A stretch of DNA of 64,000 bases from Shewanella maritima (lineage in GTDB: Bacteria; Pseudomonadota; Gammaproteobacteria; Enterobacterales; Shewanellaceae). The translations under genes were made by a program, and so were the position numbers. The stretch is taken from assembly GCF_004295345.1 (NCBI RefSeq), contig NZ_CP036200.1, forward strand, positions 1,922,001-1,986,000, given 5' to 3'. Positions 54,442-64,000 of the stretch are shown here, piece after piece (the stretch's first letter is position 1; each line of letters opens with the position of its first letter). The notes under the pieces were generated by a model. The model saw only the letters and a list, made by a program, of their open reading frames with translations. It was not told where the DNA came from and did not search any database.

Positions 54442-55443
54442 ATGATCCTCAAAACTAAATCTTCACAAACGGCTACCTCTGCAATGGCGATAGCTGGTCA
54501 GAAACAAGAACATCAAGTCGCTTTCTACCTACGCCGCGCCTTCAAAGACAACCCCGAAATATTGGTCATCAATGATTTTAAGTTCACATTTAATGACGAA
54601 ACCGCACAAATCGATCATCTAATTATTTACCCCTATGGTTTTGTACTCGTTGAATCTAAAAGCATCAAAGGCAATGTAAAAGTAAACAAGCACGGGGAAT
54701 GGACAAGAAGCTTCAATCAAAAGTGGTCTGGAATACCATCACCAATCAAGCAGGTAGAACTACAACAAGATTTGTTGCACTCACTACTTGATCATCACCG
54801 CCTTGAAGTTTTAGGGAAATTCCTAGGAATTAAACAAGGATTTGGCGGACGCTGCTGGGATCACCTATGCGTAGTTTCAAGCGATGCGATTATCGACAGA
54901 GACACCATGCCAAAAGCGGTATCCAGCAAATTGGTTAAGTCTGAGTTCTTAGTCGACAAACTCAAAAAGTTAATGAAGATTAGAAACAAGCTTCTCCGCA
55001 AAGTGAATGTTTACGACACTCGACCTTACTTTAACCAACAAGAACTCGACTCAATTAGCCACTTTCTTATTGAACAAGATATCAGCCAACAAGAGTCCCC
55101 AGCTAGCAATGACAAAACTGCGGATGAATACATGGCAATACCAAGCACACCACAACAAGTACAAGTCCCCACAGCGGTGTTTCAGCACACAATAGGTACA
55201 GAAGCCGGTAAACGTAACACTTTGCAAGTCACCTGCAAACATTGCGGAGAATCAAGTAATTATATCCCTATGTATGGCAAGTTTGGCTATTACATCAAAT
55301 GCAATGAGTGCACTAAAAACACGCCGATGAAACAAGCTTGTCCACAGTGCCAAAGCAAGAATACAAAAGTGAAGAAACACAAAGATACTTACACGCTAAA
55401 TTGCTCAGAATGTCTCTATGAACAACGGATGATTAGTCGTTAG
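54442..55443 (+). CDS. NERD-domain protein with C-terminal zinc ribbons
   Basis: The 333-residue protein has a nuclease-related domain (residues 20-150): QIDHLIIYPYGFVLVESKSIKG shows the conserved Asp-His and the E-x-K of the restriction-endonuclease-like fold. The C-terminus carries Cys pairs (CKHC, CNEC, CPQC, CSEC) that form two zinc ribbons. Such proteins are thought to act on nucleic acids but the role is not established. The adjoining region contains a truncated paralogue. It starts at ATG 54442. Confidence 0.83.
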   Translation: MILKTKSSQTATSAMAIAGQKQEHQVAFYLRRAFKDNPEILVINDFKFTFNDETAQIDHLIIYPYGFVLVESKSIKGNVKVNKHGEWTRSFNQKWSGIPSPIKQVELQQDLLHSLLDHHRLEVLGKFLGIKQGFGGRCWDHLCVVSSDAIIDRDTMPKAVSSKLVKSEFLVDKLKKLMKIRNKLLRKVNVYDTRPYFNQQELDSISHFLIEQDISQQESPASNDKTADEYMAIPSTPQQVQVPTAVFQHTIGTEAGKRNTLQVTCKHCGESSNYIPMYGKFGYYIKCNECTKNTPMKQACPQCQSKNTKVKKHKDTYTLNCSECLYEQRMISR

Positions 55444-55503
55444 GTAAAGTGTATTCTTACAACTTATTTACTGCTATTTTTTCTCATTTTAAAAGGCTAG
55501 ATT

Positions 55504-55608
55504 ATGTTCAATGAGCTTTTTCACATACCTAATTCTGTAACAATAATTATTTTGTTTTTAATTCCTCTTAGCGCATACGCTTATGTAAACTCAGAGCCTA
55601 ATGCTTGA
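55504..55608 (+). CDS. Possible 34-residue membrane peptide
   Basis: An ATG preceded by AAGG opens a 34-codon frame encoding one hydrophobic stretch (VTIIILFLIPLSAYAYV). It could be a remnant of a longer gene or a real small protein. Nothing else supports it. Confidence 0.25.
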   Translation: MFNELFHIPNSVTIIILFLIPLSAYAYVNSEPNA

Positions 55609-55647
55609 TAAGCCTCCCATTTTCAACTTATTCTTTACAAGAAAAAG

Positions 55648-55662
55648 TTTACTCTAACCCCA
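55648..55662. repeat. TTTACTCTGACCC dispersed repeat, variant copy 4
   Basis: TTTACTCTAACCCCA, on the same strand as the other copies, lies between the NERD gene and its truncated paralogue. Confidence 0.5.
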
Positions 55663-55706
55663 CTTATCTAATAGCCAAGTTAAAAACGAATGGATGCGAC
55701 TGATAG

Positions 55707-55853
55707 ATGATTGTTAACACTAAAACCCTTAATCACCAGCAGACACAAGCAGCTGAAATAACACAAATCAAATCCGGCCAAAAACCGCAACAAGAAATCG
55801 CCTTCTTTTATTCCGCACTTATACAACCGCAGATTAAGGAAAGTGTATTTTGA
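55707..55853 (+). pseudogene. Truncated NERD paralogue
   Basis: The 48-codon frame starts MIVNTKTLNHQQTQAAEI and continues IKSGQKPQQEIAFFYSALIQ. This lines up with the N-terminus of the intact NERD gene (MILKTK..., AGQKQEHQVAFYLRRAF). The DNA just upstream is also alike (GAATGGATG-N5-GATA-N-ATGAT in both places), so a segment was duplicated or two alleles are present. It stops at 55853, where the next gene begins with an overlapping TTGA. Confidence 0.62.
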
Positions 55854-56770
55854 AACCTAATACAATCAAGCTTCGCTATGTCGTGCTCCCGATAATGTTT
55901 AAAGCTGTTGCCATAGCCTTCATTTTCTTCGTTATATCATTCTTCTATCAAGATCATTTAAGCATCGCTATTGGCAAAAGTACGTTCTATCACAAATACT
56001 TATCTGAGATAAAATGGAACGATTCTATTATCTTATTCGTAGCTGCGATGTCTATATTTTTGGTCTCTCCATTTTGGCTAAAAAAGCCAATAGCATTTTT
56101 AGAATTTAAGAAATCACGTCAATTAAACTCAGTCATTTATTTATCTTTACCACTTTTTCAAGGTGGGTTATTACTATTAGCATATTCTTTAGCTACCTAT
56201 GCCTCACAAAAGACATACAACTTAGACAGCTTCAATGATTGGGAATCAAACGATAAGCCAATTTATTTTAATATTCAGCATGCTGAAATTAGTGGCGTTA
56301 GAGATATGGAGATCCGCTATAACTACCTAAGCAAAAATCCTAAAACTTATGATGTGTTCTGCACCGTTTTACTAGATAGGAATAATAACCTGTGGCTTGG
56401 TATATCTGATCATTTTTTCGTTAACCGAGGAGTAGACGACCCTAAGGCTGTCATTATCGAGAAAATAATCAATGCGAATAAGAAATGTGATAACACCACA
56501 ATTATAAAGAACGCCTCTTTCAAAACCAGCAATTTCAATCTTGAAAACAATGGTTTTCTTGCTGCCGCTAAGCGTCTTAATGAATCAAGGGAGCTTAACC
56601 TAGAAAACGCGCAATTGCTGGTTCACTCCAAAAGAAGCATGGAAGAACTGAGAGATTTGGGATTCAGTTTCTCGTTTATTCTGGTATTGCTATCCATATT
56701 GTTCTTATCGTACGACACATATAATGCTCGCATAAACTGGAATAAGTACCGAGAAACCAAACATAACTGA
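55850..56770 (+). CDS. Unrecognised membrane protein
   Basis: The 306-residue protein has three N-terminal membrane helices (YVVLPIMFKAVAIAFIFFVI, IILFVAAMSIFLVSPFW and LPLFQGGLLLLAYSLATYA). A region of about 130 residues, probably outside the membrane, follows, and one helix near the C-terminus (FSFSFILVLLSILFLS). It begins with TTG, preceded by AAGGA, and overlaps the stop of the truncated NERD frame. The layout suggests it was once coupled to a full NERD gene. I know no family for it. Confidence 0.6.
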   Translation: MKPNTIKLRYVVLPIMFKAVAIAFIFFVISFFYQDHLSIAIGKSTFYHKYLSEIKWNDSIILFVAAMSIFLVSPFWLKKPIAFLEFKKSRQLNSVIYLSLPLFQGGLLLLAYSLATYASQKTYNLDSFNDWESNDKPIYFNIQHAEISGVRDMEIRYNYLSKNPKTYDVFCTVLLDRNNNLWLGISDHFFVNRGVDDPKAVIIEKIINANKKCDNTTIIKNASFKTSNFNLENNGFLAAAKRLNESRELNLENAQLLVHSKRSMEELRDLGFSFSFILVLLSILFLSYDTYNARINWNKYRETKHN

Positions 56771-56836
56771 GCAAAATAACTTTAATTGATGGTATCTGAC
56801 TGGGCTTAAGTATGAAAACACCTTTACCAGAAAACA

Positions 56837-56868
56837 AAAGCCCCGATATCTCTCGATATCGGGGCTTT
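56837..56868. terminator. Terminator of groESL
   Basis: AAAGCCCCGATATC at 56837-56850 pairs perfectly with GATATCGGGGCTTT at 56855-56868 around four bases. It is bidirectional, between the convergent membrane-protein and groEL genes. Confidence 0.9.
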
Positions 56869-57023
56869 CAATTTTTAACTTAGCTTGTAGCTATGAACTA
56901 TAAACAACAGAGCATCTAACGCAGGAAAAATGGGCTTAGAGCAAGGCTTTTTGTAGCGACGTGTAGCGCTTTTCTACACGAGCTACAAAGTAACGCAGCT
57001 ATAACCCATTTTAACCAGTTAGA

Positions 57024-58679
<1,656 letters not shown>

Positions 58680-58716
58680 TCAATAATTGATTAAGTGAAT
58701 AACTAGTTGGGGAGGC

Positions 58717-59007
58717 TTAGCCTACTACCGCTACTAGGTCAGATTCAGACAGGATAAGTACTTCTTCACCGTCAATTTTTTCTTTTTTCACGCCGTAACC
58801 TTCGTTGAAGATCACCACGTCGCCCACTTTTACGTCTAGTGGTTGAACTGTGCCATTTTCTAAAATACGGCCGTTGCCCACGGCTAATATTTCACCACGC
58901 GTTGAAACTTCTGCAGCGCTACCAGTCAATACAATGCCACCCGCTGAGGTTGACTCAACTTCGGTACGCTTAACGATTACGCGGTCATGTAATGGACGAA
59001 TATTCAT
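58717..59007 (-). CDS. groES: Co-chaperonin GroES
   Basis: The 96-residue lid of the GroEL chamber begins [14 protein letters not shown] and has the mobile loop [25 protein letters not shown] ends give way here to [21 protein letters not shown] precedes the ATG. It is the first gene of groESL. Confidence 0.97.
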   Translation of the reverse strand: MNIRPLHDRVIVKRTEVESTSAGGIVLTGSAAEVSTRGEILAVGNGRILENGTVQPLDVKVGDVVIFNEGYGVKKEKIDGEEVLILSESDLVAVVG

Positions 59008-59085
59008 CTATGAACTCTCCTAATGATGTGATGCCCAATATTAACAAGGCGTTTTAAAACAGGGTTACCCCTAGATGGATGTTGA

Positions 59086-59113
59086 TATGGGGGTAATCGA
59101 TCACAGATCCAAG
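59086..59113 (-). promoter_or_regulatory. Heat-shock (sigma-32) promoter of groESL
   Basis: On the minus strand CTTGGAT is followed after 13-14 bases by CCCCATAT, close to the sigma-32 consensus CTTGAAA and CCCCATNT. It lies about 80 bases before groES. Confidence 0.75.
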
Positions 59114-59213
59114 GGGATTGGTAAAAAAATCTATAATTTTTTTAAGTCGGTTTTATTAATGGCTGGTTAATCCTGTTAGAATTCGCCTCCCTTATTGATG
59201 TCCTAGTTGTTGC

Positions 59214-60587
59214 ATGAACGATAAACACGGTTTACTCACTCAACCTATTGGGCGTGTGTTAATGAACATGACCCTACCTAACCTACTCGGTATTTTAACC
59301 GTGTTGGGTAGCAGTTTGGTGGACATGTTTTTTATCGGAAAGCTTGGCACAGAGCCGTTAGCAGCGATTAGCTTCACCTTCCCGGTTACTCTGGTTATCT
59401 CAAGTATTGTGATTGGTATAGGCGCAGGGCTTTCGACCAACCTTGGTAGGCTGATAGGTTCGGGCAATCAGCAGACCGCCAAGGTGTTTTTGTTCGATGT
59501 AATCTGCATCACATTTACCATCATTAGTGTCCTGTGCCTGATTGGCCTGATGTTCATTGACCCATTATTTACGCTGCTGGGTGCCAACAGTGACATCTTA
59601 TTGCTGATCCACGACTACATGATTTATGCCTTTCTTGGTGCACCGTTTTTAGCGCTATTGATGGTCGGTAATCAGGCACTAAGAGCTACTGGCGATACTA
59701 AGCCACCTGCGCAAATTATGATTTCAGCAGCGATAGTAAACATCATCCTCGACCCGATTTTAATCTTTGGCGTTGGCCCAATTCCGGCAATGGGATTAAA
59801 GGGTGCAGCGATTGCGACCACTGTATCTTGGCTAGTGGCGCTGTCTGTTTCTGGGTATTTGATTTTAATCAAGCGTGAACTGGTAAAATTTGCGCCGTTT
59901 TGCCGCGCGCGCTTAGTTAAAAACTGGCGCTCATTAGCACATATCGCCAGACCCGCTGCACTTATGAACATGATAAACCCGATTGCCAACGGCGTACTGA
60001 TGGCAATGCTAGCAAGGGTTGACCATGCTAGCGTGGCGGCATTTGGTACTGGGGTAAAAATCGAATCAGTCTTGTTGATTGTGGTAATGGCGCTGTCATC
60101 AAGCTTATCGCCGTTCATCGCACAAAACTTAGGTGCAGGGCAACCGCAAAGAGCGAAACAGGCGCTGTTAATGTCGCTCAAGTTTGTGCTGATATTCCAA
60201 AGCTTGCTGTACATTCCACTGCTGTTTAGCGTCGATTTCTTAACTGGCTTGTTTACCGACGACCCACAAGTAGTCAAAGGGCTAAGCTTTTACCTCACAT
60301 TTCTGCCGCTGGCTTATGGGCCATTAGGCATGGTGATTGTGTTTGCCAACAGCTTAAACGCCTATCATCAGCCAGTAACGTCACTGCTGATTAACCTCAC
60401 CCGCTTGTTCTTAATCATGCTGCCTCTGGCAGCACTGGGCTTAGCCATTGGCGGTGAAACAGGGTTAATGTTGGCGCTGCCAATTACCAATACCATTATG
60501 GGCGCCGCTTGTTATTACATGGCAACCAGAGTAAGTGAGCCAACACTGGCGCAGCGCCGCCATGCTGCCGATGCAGTCATTGAATGA
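59214..60587 (+). CDS. MATE-family efflux transporter
   Basis: The 457-residue membrane protein has twelve helices in two similar halves. LLGILTVLGSSLVDMFFIGKLG begins the first half and the second half carries PAALMNMINPIANGVLMAML. GNQALRATGDTKPPAQIM is a typical MATE segment. It exports cationic compounds using Na+ or H+; the substrate cannot be predicted. The start ATG 59214 is divergent from groES. Confidence 0.9.
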   Translation: MNDKHGLLTQPIGRVLMNMTLPNLLGILTVLGSSLVDMFFIGKLGTEPLAAISFTFPVTLVISSIVIGIGAGLSTNLGRLIGSGNQQTAKVFLFDVICITFTIISVLCLIGLMFIDPLFTLLGANSDILLLIHDYMIYAFLGAPFLALLMVGNQALRATGDTKPPAQIMISAAIVNIILDPILIFGVGPIPAMGLKGAAIATTVSWLVALSVSGYLILIKRELVKFAPFCRARLVKNWRSLAHIARPAALMNMINPIANGVLMAMLARVDHASVAAFGTGVKIESVLLIVVMALSSSLSPFIAQNLGAGQPQRAKQALLMSLKFVLIFQSLLYIPLLFSVDFLTGLFTDDPQVVKGLSFYLTFLPLAYGPLGMVIVFANSLNAYHQPVTSLLINLTRLFLIMLPLAALGLAIGGETGLMLALPITNTIMGAACYYMATRVSEPTLAQRRHAADAVIE

Positions 60588-60738
60588 TTTAGTGAATAGC
60601 ATTAACGAATAAGTTGGCCAAGTAACCGCCTAAAAGTCATCTCAGCGAATACAAAATTGACAGCACTTGAGCTTGCTGCATAACTTGCTTAACCTAGCAG
60701 TATCCTCCAACCGCGCTAAACTTTTAGGCTCAAAGTAT

Positions 60739-61107
60739 ATGAAAAAAGCCAATAAAGCGGCGATGTTGTCCGCGCTCATTTGCCCCGGCCTTGGGCTATT
60801 TCACCTCAAGCAACGCCTCCTCGGCGCGGCGTTTATGCTGGCTGCATGTGCACCACTATTTATGGTTGCGAAGCTTATTTTTGCTCAAGCCAACAAAGTG
60901 GTAGATAGAATACTGAGCGGTGAAGTGAGCAACGACTTTTTAAGCATTCACGCTGCGGTAACCGAGCTTCCCAAAGGCGAGGCAAGCGAGCAATTACAGC
61001 TCTACACCTTATGTTTTATAGGTGTTTGGCTAATCAGCATTGCGCTTTCATATATGCTTGGGCGTCGGCTAGACAAGCAGAGTACAGATAGAGATACCTC
61101 TCAATAA
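60739..61107 (+). CDS. Small hypothetical membrane protein
   Basis: The 122-residue protein has a Gly/Pro-containing motif ALICPGLGLFHLKQRLLGAA followed by a helix, a polar loop and a second helix (LCFIGVWLISIALSYML). The start 60739 begins with a basic KKANK end; the frame is open to 60667 and no ribosome site is strong. It may be a TM2-domain-like membrane protein, but I cannot assign a family. Confidence 0.55.
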   Translation: MKKANKAAMLSALICPGLGLFHLKQRLLGAAFMLAACAPLFMVAKLIFAQANKVVDRILSGEVSNDFLSIHAAVTELPKGEASEQLQLYTLCFIGVWLISIALSYMLGRRLDKQSTDRDTSQ

Positions 61108-61272
61108 TCGCAATGTTCTGCTTTTAGCTATTAACTCCCCAAACTCAGCGATAGTGTCACTTACCTACCGTTAAATGGCCTTATATTGCTTTTGGCTAAT
61201 TTTCTACTAGGCTCAAATTATTACAGAAAAGTTACAGCCAATTGAGTGGCTCCACTCGCGGGAGAAACACGG

Positions 61273-63084
61273 ATGTTCAACGCAGATATTAGTCTACGCA
61301 GTAAGTTGATTGTTCTGATCAGCTTTGTCATCGGCAGTCTACTGCTGCTGTTTTTGTTCTCACATTACTTCTCAACCAGGCAAGACAAACTGGCCGAAAT
61401 CAAAGCTACAGTGTTAGATATCAATATCATTGCCCTGCAGCTGCGCCGAAACGAAAAAGACTTCTTACTGCGTAAAGATGAAAAATACCTCGATAAGTTT
61501 CAAGGCAATTATCAAACACTCGTTAATCGTATTGAGGCTCTGGATGTTGATGAATCTGTGCTCAATAAAGCCAGTCTTGTCAACAACTTCACCCAATATC
61601 AAAGCTACTTTGTTAGCCTAGTAAACACCATGAAGCAAAAGGGGCTGGATGAAAAGTCAGGCCGTTATGGTGAACTAAGAGCGGCAACCCACAAACTTGA
61701 GTCTCTACTTAATCAGCACAACAAACATCAAGATTTAATCTCGATGCTGACGCTACGCCGTCACGAAAAAGACTACATGCTCAGGCAAAATGACAAATAC
61801 CTACAAAGACTCGATGCTGAAGCAGCCAAACTTGCAACATCACTATCGCAACTGCCGCAAGCTTTAGAATTCTTACAGGGTTACCGCAACGGTATTAGTG
61901 CTTACGCCGAACTCAACAATCAAATAGGACTGACTCCAAAATCTGGTCTGCGCGGACAAATGCGTGAAGCGACCCATCAAGCAGAAGAGCAACTTAAGCA
62001 AGCTACCACTAACCTAGGTGACTACTTAAACACACAGGCGCGTATCGCATTTTGGCTGTCGCTAACGCTATTCTTACTTGTATCAATTGGGCTAACACTG
62101 GCAGTAGTTAAGCTTAGCCGCAATATTCGTAAACCCATTCGCGATGCCGTAAACAGCATTCACGGCATTATTAATGAGCGAGACTTTAAATTACGAGTCC
62201 CTAAAAAAGCCGATGACGAATTTGGGCAGATTATTGATGCCATTAACGACTTCATCTCGTTTGCGCAGAAGATTAACCTATCTATGCGCGAATTAAGAGA
62301 AGTCACCCAAGAAGTTGAGTCGCGCGCATTACTCAGCGAAGAGCAGCTACAACAACAGGCGCAAAAGTGTGAATCTGTCGCGGCGGCTTCTAATGAACTT
62401 GAATACTCAGTTGATGAAATTGTACAAACCACCAGCAAAACAGCCGAGACCACAGGCGCTATTGCAACGCACGTTGACGACGGCACCGAACAGCTTGATG
62501 TGATGCATGGCAAGTTTAATGATACCGCTGACAGCCTGGTTAAATCTGCTGAACATATTGAAGTACTTAAAAGTAAGACCCACAACATCAATAACTTTAT
62601 TGACGAAATTCAAAGCATTGCAGAGCAAACCAACCTACTTGCATTAAACGCCGCAATCGAGGCTGCGCGTGCAGGAGAGTCTGGTCGCGGTTTCTCGGTG
62701 GTCGCTGATGAAGTGCGCACGCTGGCAGCGCGTACCCAGGAGTCGACGCAGCAAATTACTCATATTATTGCCGAGCTACAAAAGCTCACTCAAGACGCCT
62801 TTACTGAAGTAACCGACTGTAAGAATATGAGTATGAGCAACCTTGATGAGGTCGACAAGTCACGACAAATCCTCGCTAACGTCGCAACTGAGGTTGAGTC
62901 AATCCACGACATGGCGACCAATATTGCCACCTCGGTTGAACAGCAAAGCTGTATGCTCAAAGACATTAATGAAAACATAACTGACATTAAAGAAAGTTGT
63001 GACATACTCACCGAGCGGGCGCGCAATAACCACAAAACCTGCTCAGTTGCGAACGAGAAGACCCTGCTGATTGGTCACTTCTAG
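61273..63084 (+). CDS. HBM-type methyl-accepting chemotaxis protein
   Basis: The 603-residue receptor has two membrane helices (residues 16-36 and about 265-285) around a large helical periplasmic sensor. The sensor shows the helical bimodular pattern, where [16 protein letters not shown] and [16 protein letters not shown] are the two equivalent segments, near residues 57 and 166. HAMP and the signalling domain follow ([20 protein letters not shown]). Known HBM receptors sense small organic acids. GGGAGA precedes the ATG at 61273. No C-terminal pentapeptide is present. Confidence 0.9.
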   Translation: MFNADISLRSKLIVLISFVIGSLLLLFLFSHYFSTRQDKLAEIKATVLDINIIALQLRRNEKDFLLRKDEKYLDKFQGNYQTLVNRIEALDVDESVLNKASLVNNFTQYQSYFVSLVNTMKQKGLDEKSGRYGELRAATHKLESLLNQHNKHQDLISMLTLRRHEKDYMLRQNDKYLQRLDAEAAKLATSLSQLPQALEFLQGYRNGISAYAELNNQIGLTPKSGLRGQMREATHQAEEQLKQATTNLGDYLNTQARIAFWLSLTLFLLVSIGLTLAVVKLSRNIRKPIRDAVNSIHGIINERDFKLRVPKKADDEFGQIIDAINDFISFAQKINLSMRELREVTQEVESRALLSEEQLQQQAQKCESVAAASNELEYSVDEIVQTTSKTAETTGAIATHVDDGTEQLDVMHGKFNDTADSLVKSAEHIEVLKSKTHNINNFIDEIQSIAEQTNLLALNAAIEAARAGESGRGFSVVADEVRTLAARTQESTQQITHIIAELQKLTQDAFTEVTDCKNMSMSNLDEVDKSRQILANVATEVESIHDMATNIATSVEQQSCMLKDINENITDIKESCDILTERARNNHKTCSVANEKTLLIGHF

Positions 63085-63132
63085 TTACATAGGTACATCG
63101 GTGCAACTCGACTACCTGTGAGTAGCAACCAC

Positions 63133-63170
63133 AAAAAAGGCATTAACCTTATCGGTTAGCGCCTTTTTTT
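63133..63170 (+). terminator. Rho-independent terminator
   Basis: AAAAAAGGC pairs with GCCTTTTTT across a loop containing a second small stem, TTAACC with GGTTA, ending in T7. Confidence 0.82.
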
Positions 63171-63210
63171 GTGATTTAGTCCTAATGGTCAGCGTTCAGT
63201 TTAAACAAGT

Positions 63211-63225
63211 TTACTCTGACCCAAA
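63211..63225. repeat. TTTACTCTGACCC dispersed repeat, copy 5
   Basis: TTTACTCTGACCCAA lies 10 bases after the fxsA stop codon on the plus strand. It has the same orientation as the other four copies. Confidence 0.65.
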
Positions 63226-63235
63226 TGTTAACAGA

Positions 63236-63814
63236 TTAACTTTTTTCTTTGTCATCTGAGCTTGGCTTGCGCTCTGCTTCGCCTTCAATCACATCCTCTT
63301 GCTCTAATTGGTGTGAGCGTGGGCTTGGGTCTTGCTTGCGCTCAAAATCGCCATCGAAGGTATTGCCTTGATCAAATGGGTTACCTTGTTCGAACGGACC
63401 TTGTTGAAATGGTCCTTGCGGACCAAAGCCGCCACGGAACTGGCTATTAGACATCACCTTTAACTTCATACGCTTAAACACAAAGCTAGCGATGGGTGCG
63501 CGGGTAATTGGAGTAAGTAGCAGCAGACCAACAAAGTCGGTCACAAAACCAGGGATGAGAAGTAGCACACCAGCCATTGCTAGCATCATCGCCTCAGCAA
63601 TTTCTTGCCCTGGCGCTTCGCCTTGGGCCATTTTTTGCTGCGCTGTCATCAAGGTGCTAATACCTTGGCTGCGAACCAAAGACACACCGACAATGGCGGT
63701 GAAAAACACCAAGCCCACTGTCGTCCACGAACCTAATACTTCGCCAACCTGGATCAACACATTTAACTCAACTACGGGAATAACCACAAATAGCAAGATG
63801 AAAAAGAAGAACAT
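63236..63814 (-). CDS. fxsA: FxsA family membrane protein
   Basis: The 192-residue protein has the FxsA core of four helices in the first 120 residues: FFFFILLFVVIPVVELNVLI, TTVGLVFFTAIVGVSLVRSQG, LAMAGVLLLIPGFVTDFVGL and LLLTPITRAP. The C-terminal tail holds short repeats (QGPFQQGPFEQGNPFDQGN) and acidic residues. FxsA affects phage F exclusion in E. coli and is linked to membrane stress; its activity is unknown. The ATG at 63814 begins the first helix, with GAGG upstream; the frame runs to 63868. Confidence 0.85.
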   Translation of the reverse strand: MFFFFILLFVVIPVVELNVLIQVGEVLGSWTTVGLVFFTAIVGVSLVRSQGISTLMTAQQKMAQGEAPGQEIAEAMMLAMAGVLLLIPGFVTDFVGLLLLTPITRAPIASFVFKRMKLKVMSNSQFRGGFGPQGPFQQGPFEQGNPFDQGNTFDGDFERKQDPSPRSHQLEQEDVIEGEAERKPSSDDKEKS

Positions 63815-63947
63815 AACAACCTCGTGTGTGGTGGCTTGCTGAGTTTGAGCAAAGTCACTGTTTGACAAATTTTTCTAACGTCGTTGAATACTTTATGGGG
63901 TTGTGCGGTCTTAATTCAAGACAGCTCACGAATATCGCGGCACAATA

Positions 63948-64000
63948 ATGAAACTTGCCGTTAAAAATCGTACAGTACCCATAATTATCGCTTTATTAGC
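63948..64000 (+). CDS. Possible 5' end of a gene leaving the window
   Basis: An ATG at 63948 opens a frame starting MKLAVKNRTVPIIIALL that runs off the right edge. It looks like the start of a signal or membrane segment, but no ribosome site is evident and only 17 codons are seen. Confidence 0.3.
   Translation, partial: MKLAVKNRTVPIIIALL

Noticed and set aside
59672..60277. 201-residue antisense frame inside the MATE gene
   Set aside because: It is a shadow of a strongly conserved transporter on the plus strand and has no family match that I recognise.

Overview
The window looks like chromosomal DNA of a Shewanella-type marine gammaproteobacterium. This rests on gene content, since no rRNA or other marker is present: an OmcA/MtrC-family decaheme cytochrome, a membrane-bound uptake [NiFe] hydrogenase operon, a pentaheme nitrite reductase, hcp-hcr, many c-di-GMP and chemotaxis proteins, DUF2999 and intergenic repeats of a kind I associate with Shewanella. 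No tRNA, rRNA, CRISPR array or complete insertion sequence was seen.

Layout. 1-5 kb: the end of a GltS glutamate carrier, a folded intergenic repeat, and a minus-strand hcp-hcr-yecH operon with an exact FNR-type box and an NsrR-like palindrome upstream of hcp. 5-9 kb: a MITE with TA target duplications, an FG-GAP secreted protein, a molbindin and a LysR regulator. 9.4-21 kb: the decaheme lipoprotein cytochrome, then hyaA-hyaB-hyaC-hyaD, a HypF-like gene, hypF and an unlisted 55-residue histidine-rich membrane peptide. The hydrogenase large subunit and the HypF-like gene each carry a one-base deletion. hypABCDE is not in the window. 21-30 kb: signalling and housekeeping genes, including a diguanylate cyclase with a likely third frameshift and a chemoreceptor ending in PilZ. 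30-36 kb: an S9 peptidase, a dGTPase, small lipoprotein and membrane proteins and DUF2999. 36-43 kb: a PL7 alginate lyase lipoprotein, a lipoprotein-type NrfA, an MscS channel and a KdgM-family porin. The lyase and porin share a palindromic operator. 43-50 kb: a DUF2157/DUF4401/GDYXXLXY trio, a second MITE, a 7TM-DISM diguanylate cyclase and flavohaemoglobin hmp with FNR and NsrR-like sites. 50-57 kb: a TraF-like outer-membrane protein, a cold-shock/Excalibur membrane protein, a zinc metallopeptidase and an AT-richer accessory stretch with a lipoprotein, a NERD protein, a broken NERD paralogue and a membrane protein. 57-64 kb: groES-groEL with a heat-shock promoter, a MATE transporter, an HBM-type chemoreceptor and fxsA.

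How the parts fit. Anaerobic respiration and nitrosative-stress defence (hcp-hcr, hmp, nrfA, hydrogenase, decaheme cytochrome) recur through the first 50 kb, and three of these promoters carry exact TTGAT-N4-ATCAA boxes. The alginate lyase and KdgM porin look like a two-locus alginate regulon. Three single-base lesions lie between 13.5 and 23.0 kb. They mean either a decaying hydrogenase locus or local sequencing error, and reads would decide. The most unusual protein-level observations are the triplicated GFSF-type motif on Hcr, the 55-residue peptide after hypF and the break in the hydrogenase active-site CxxC.
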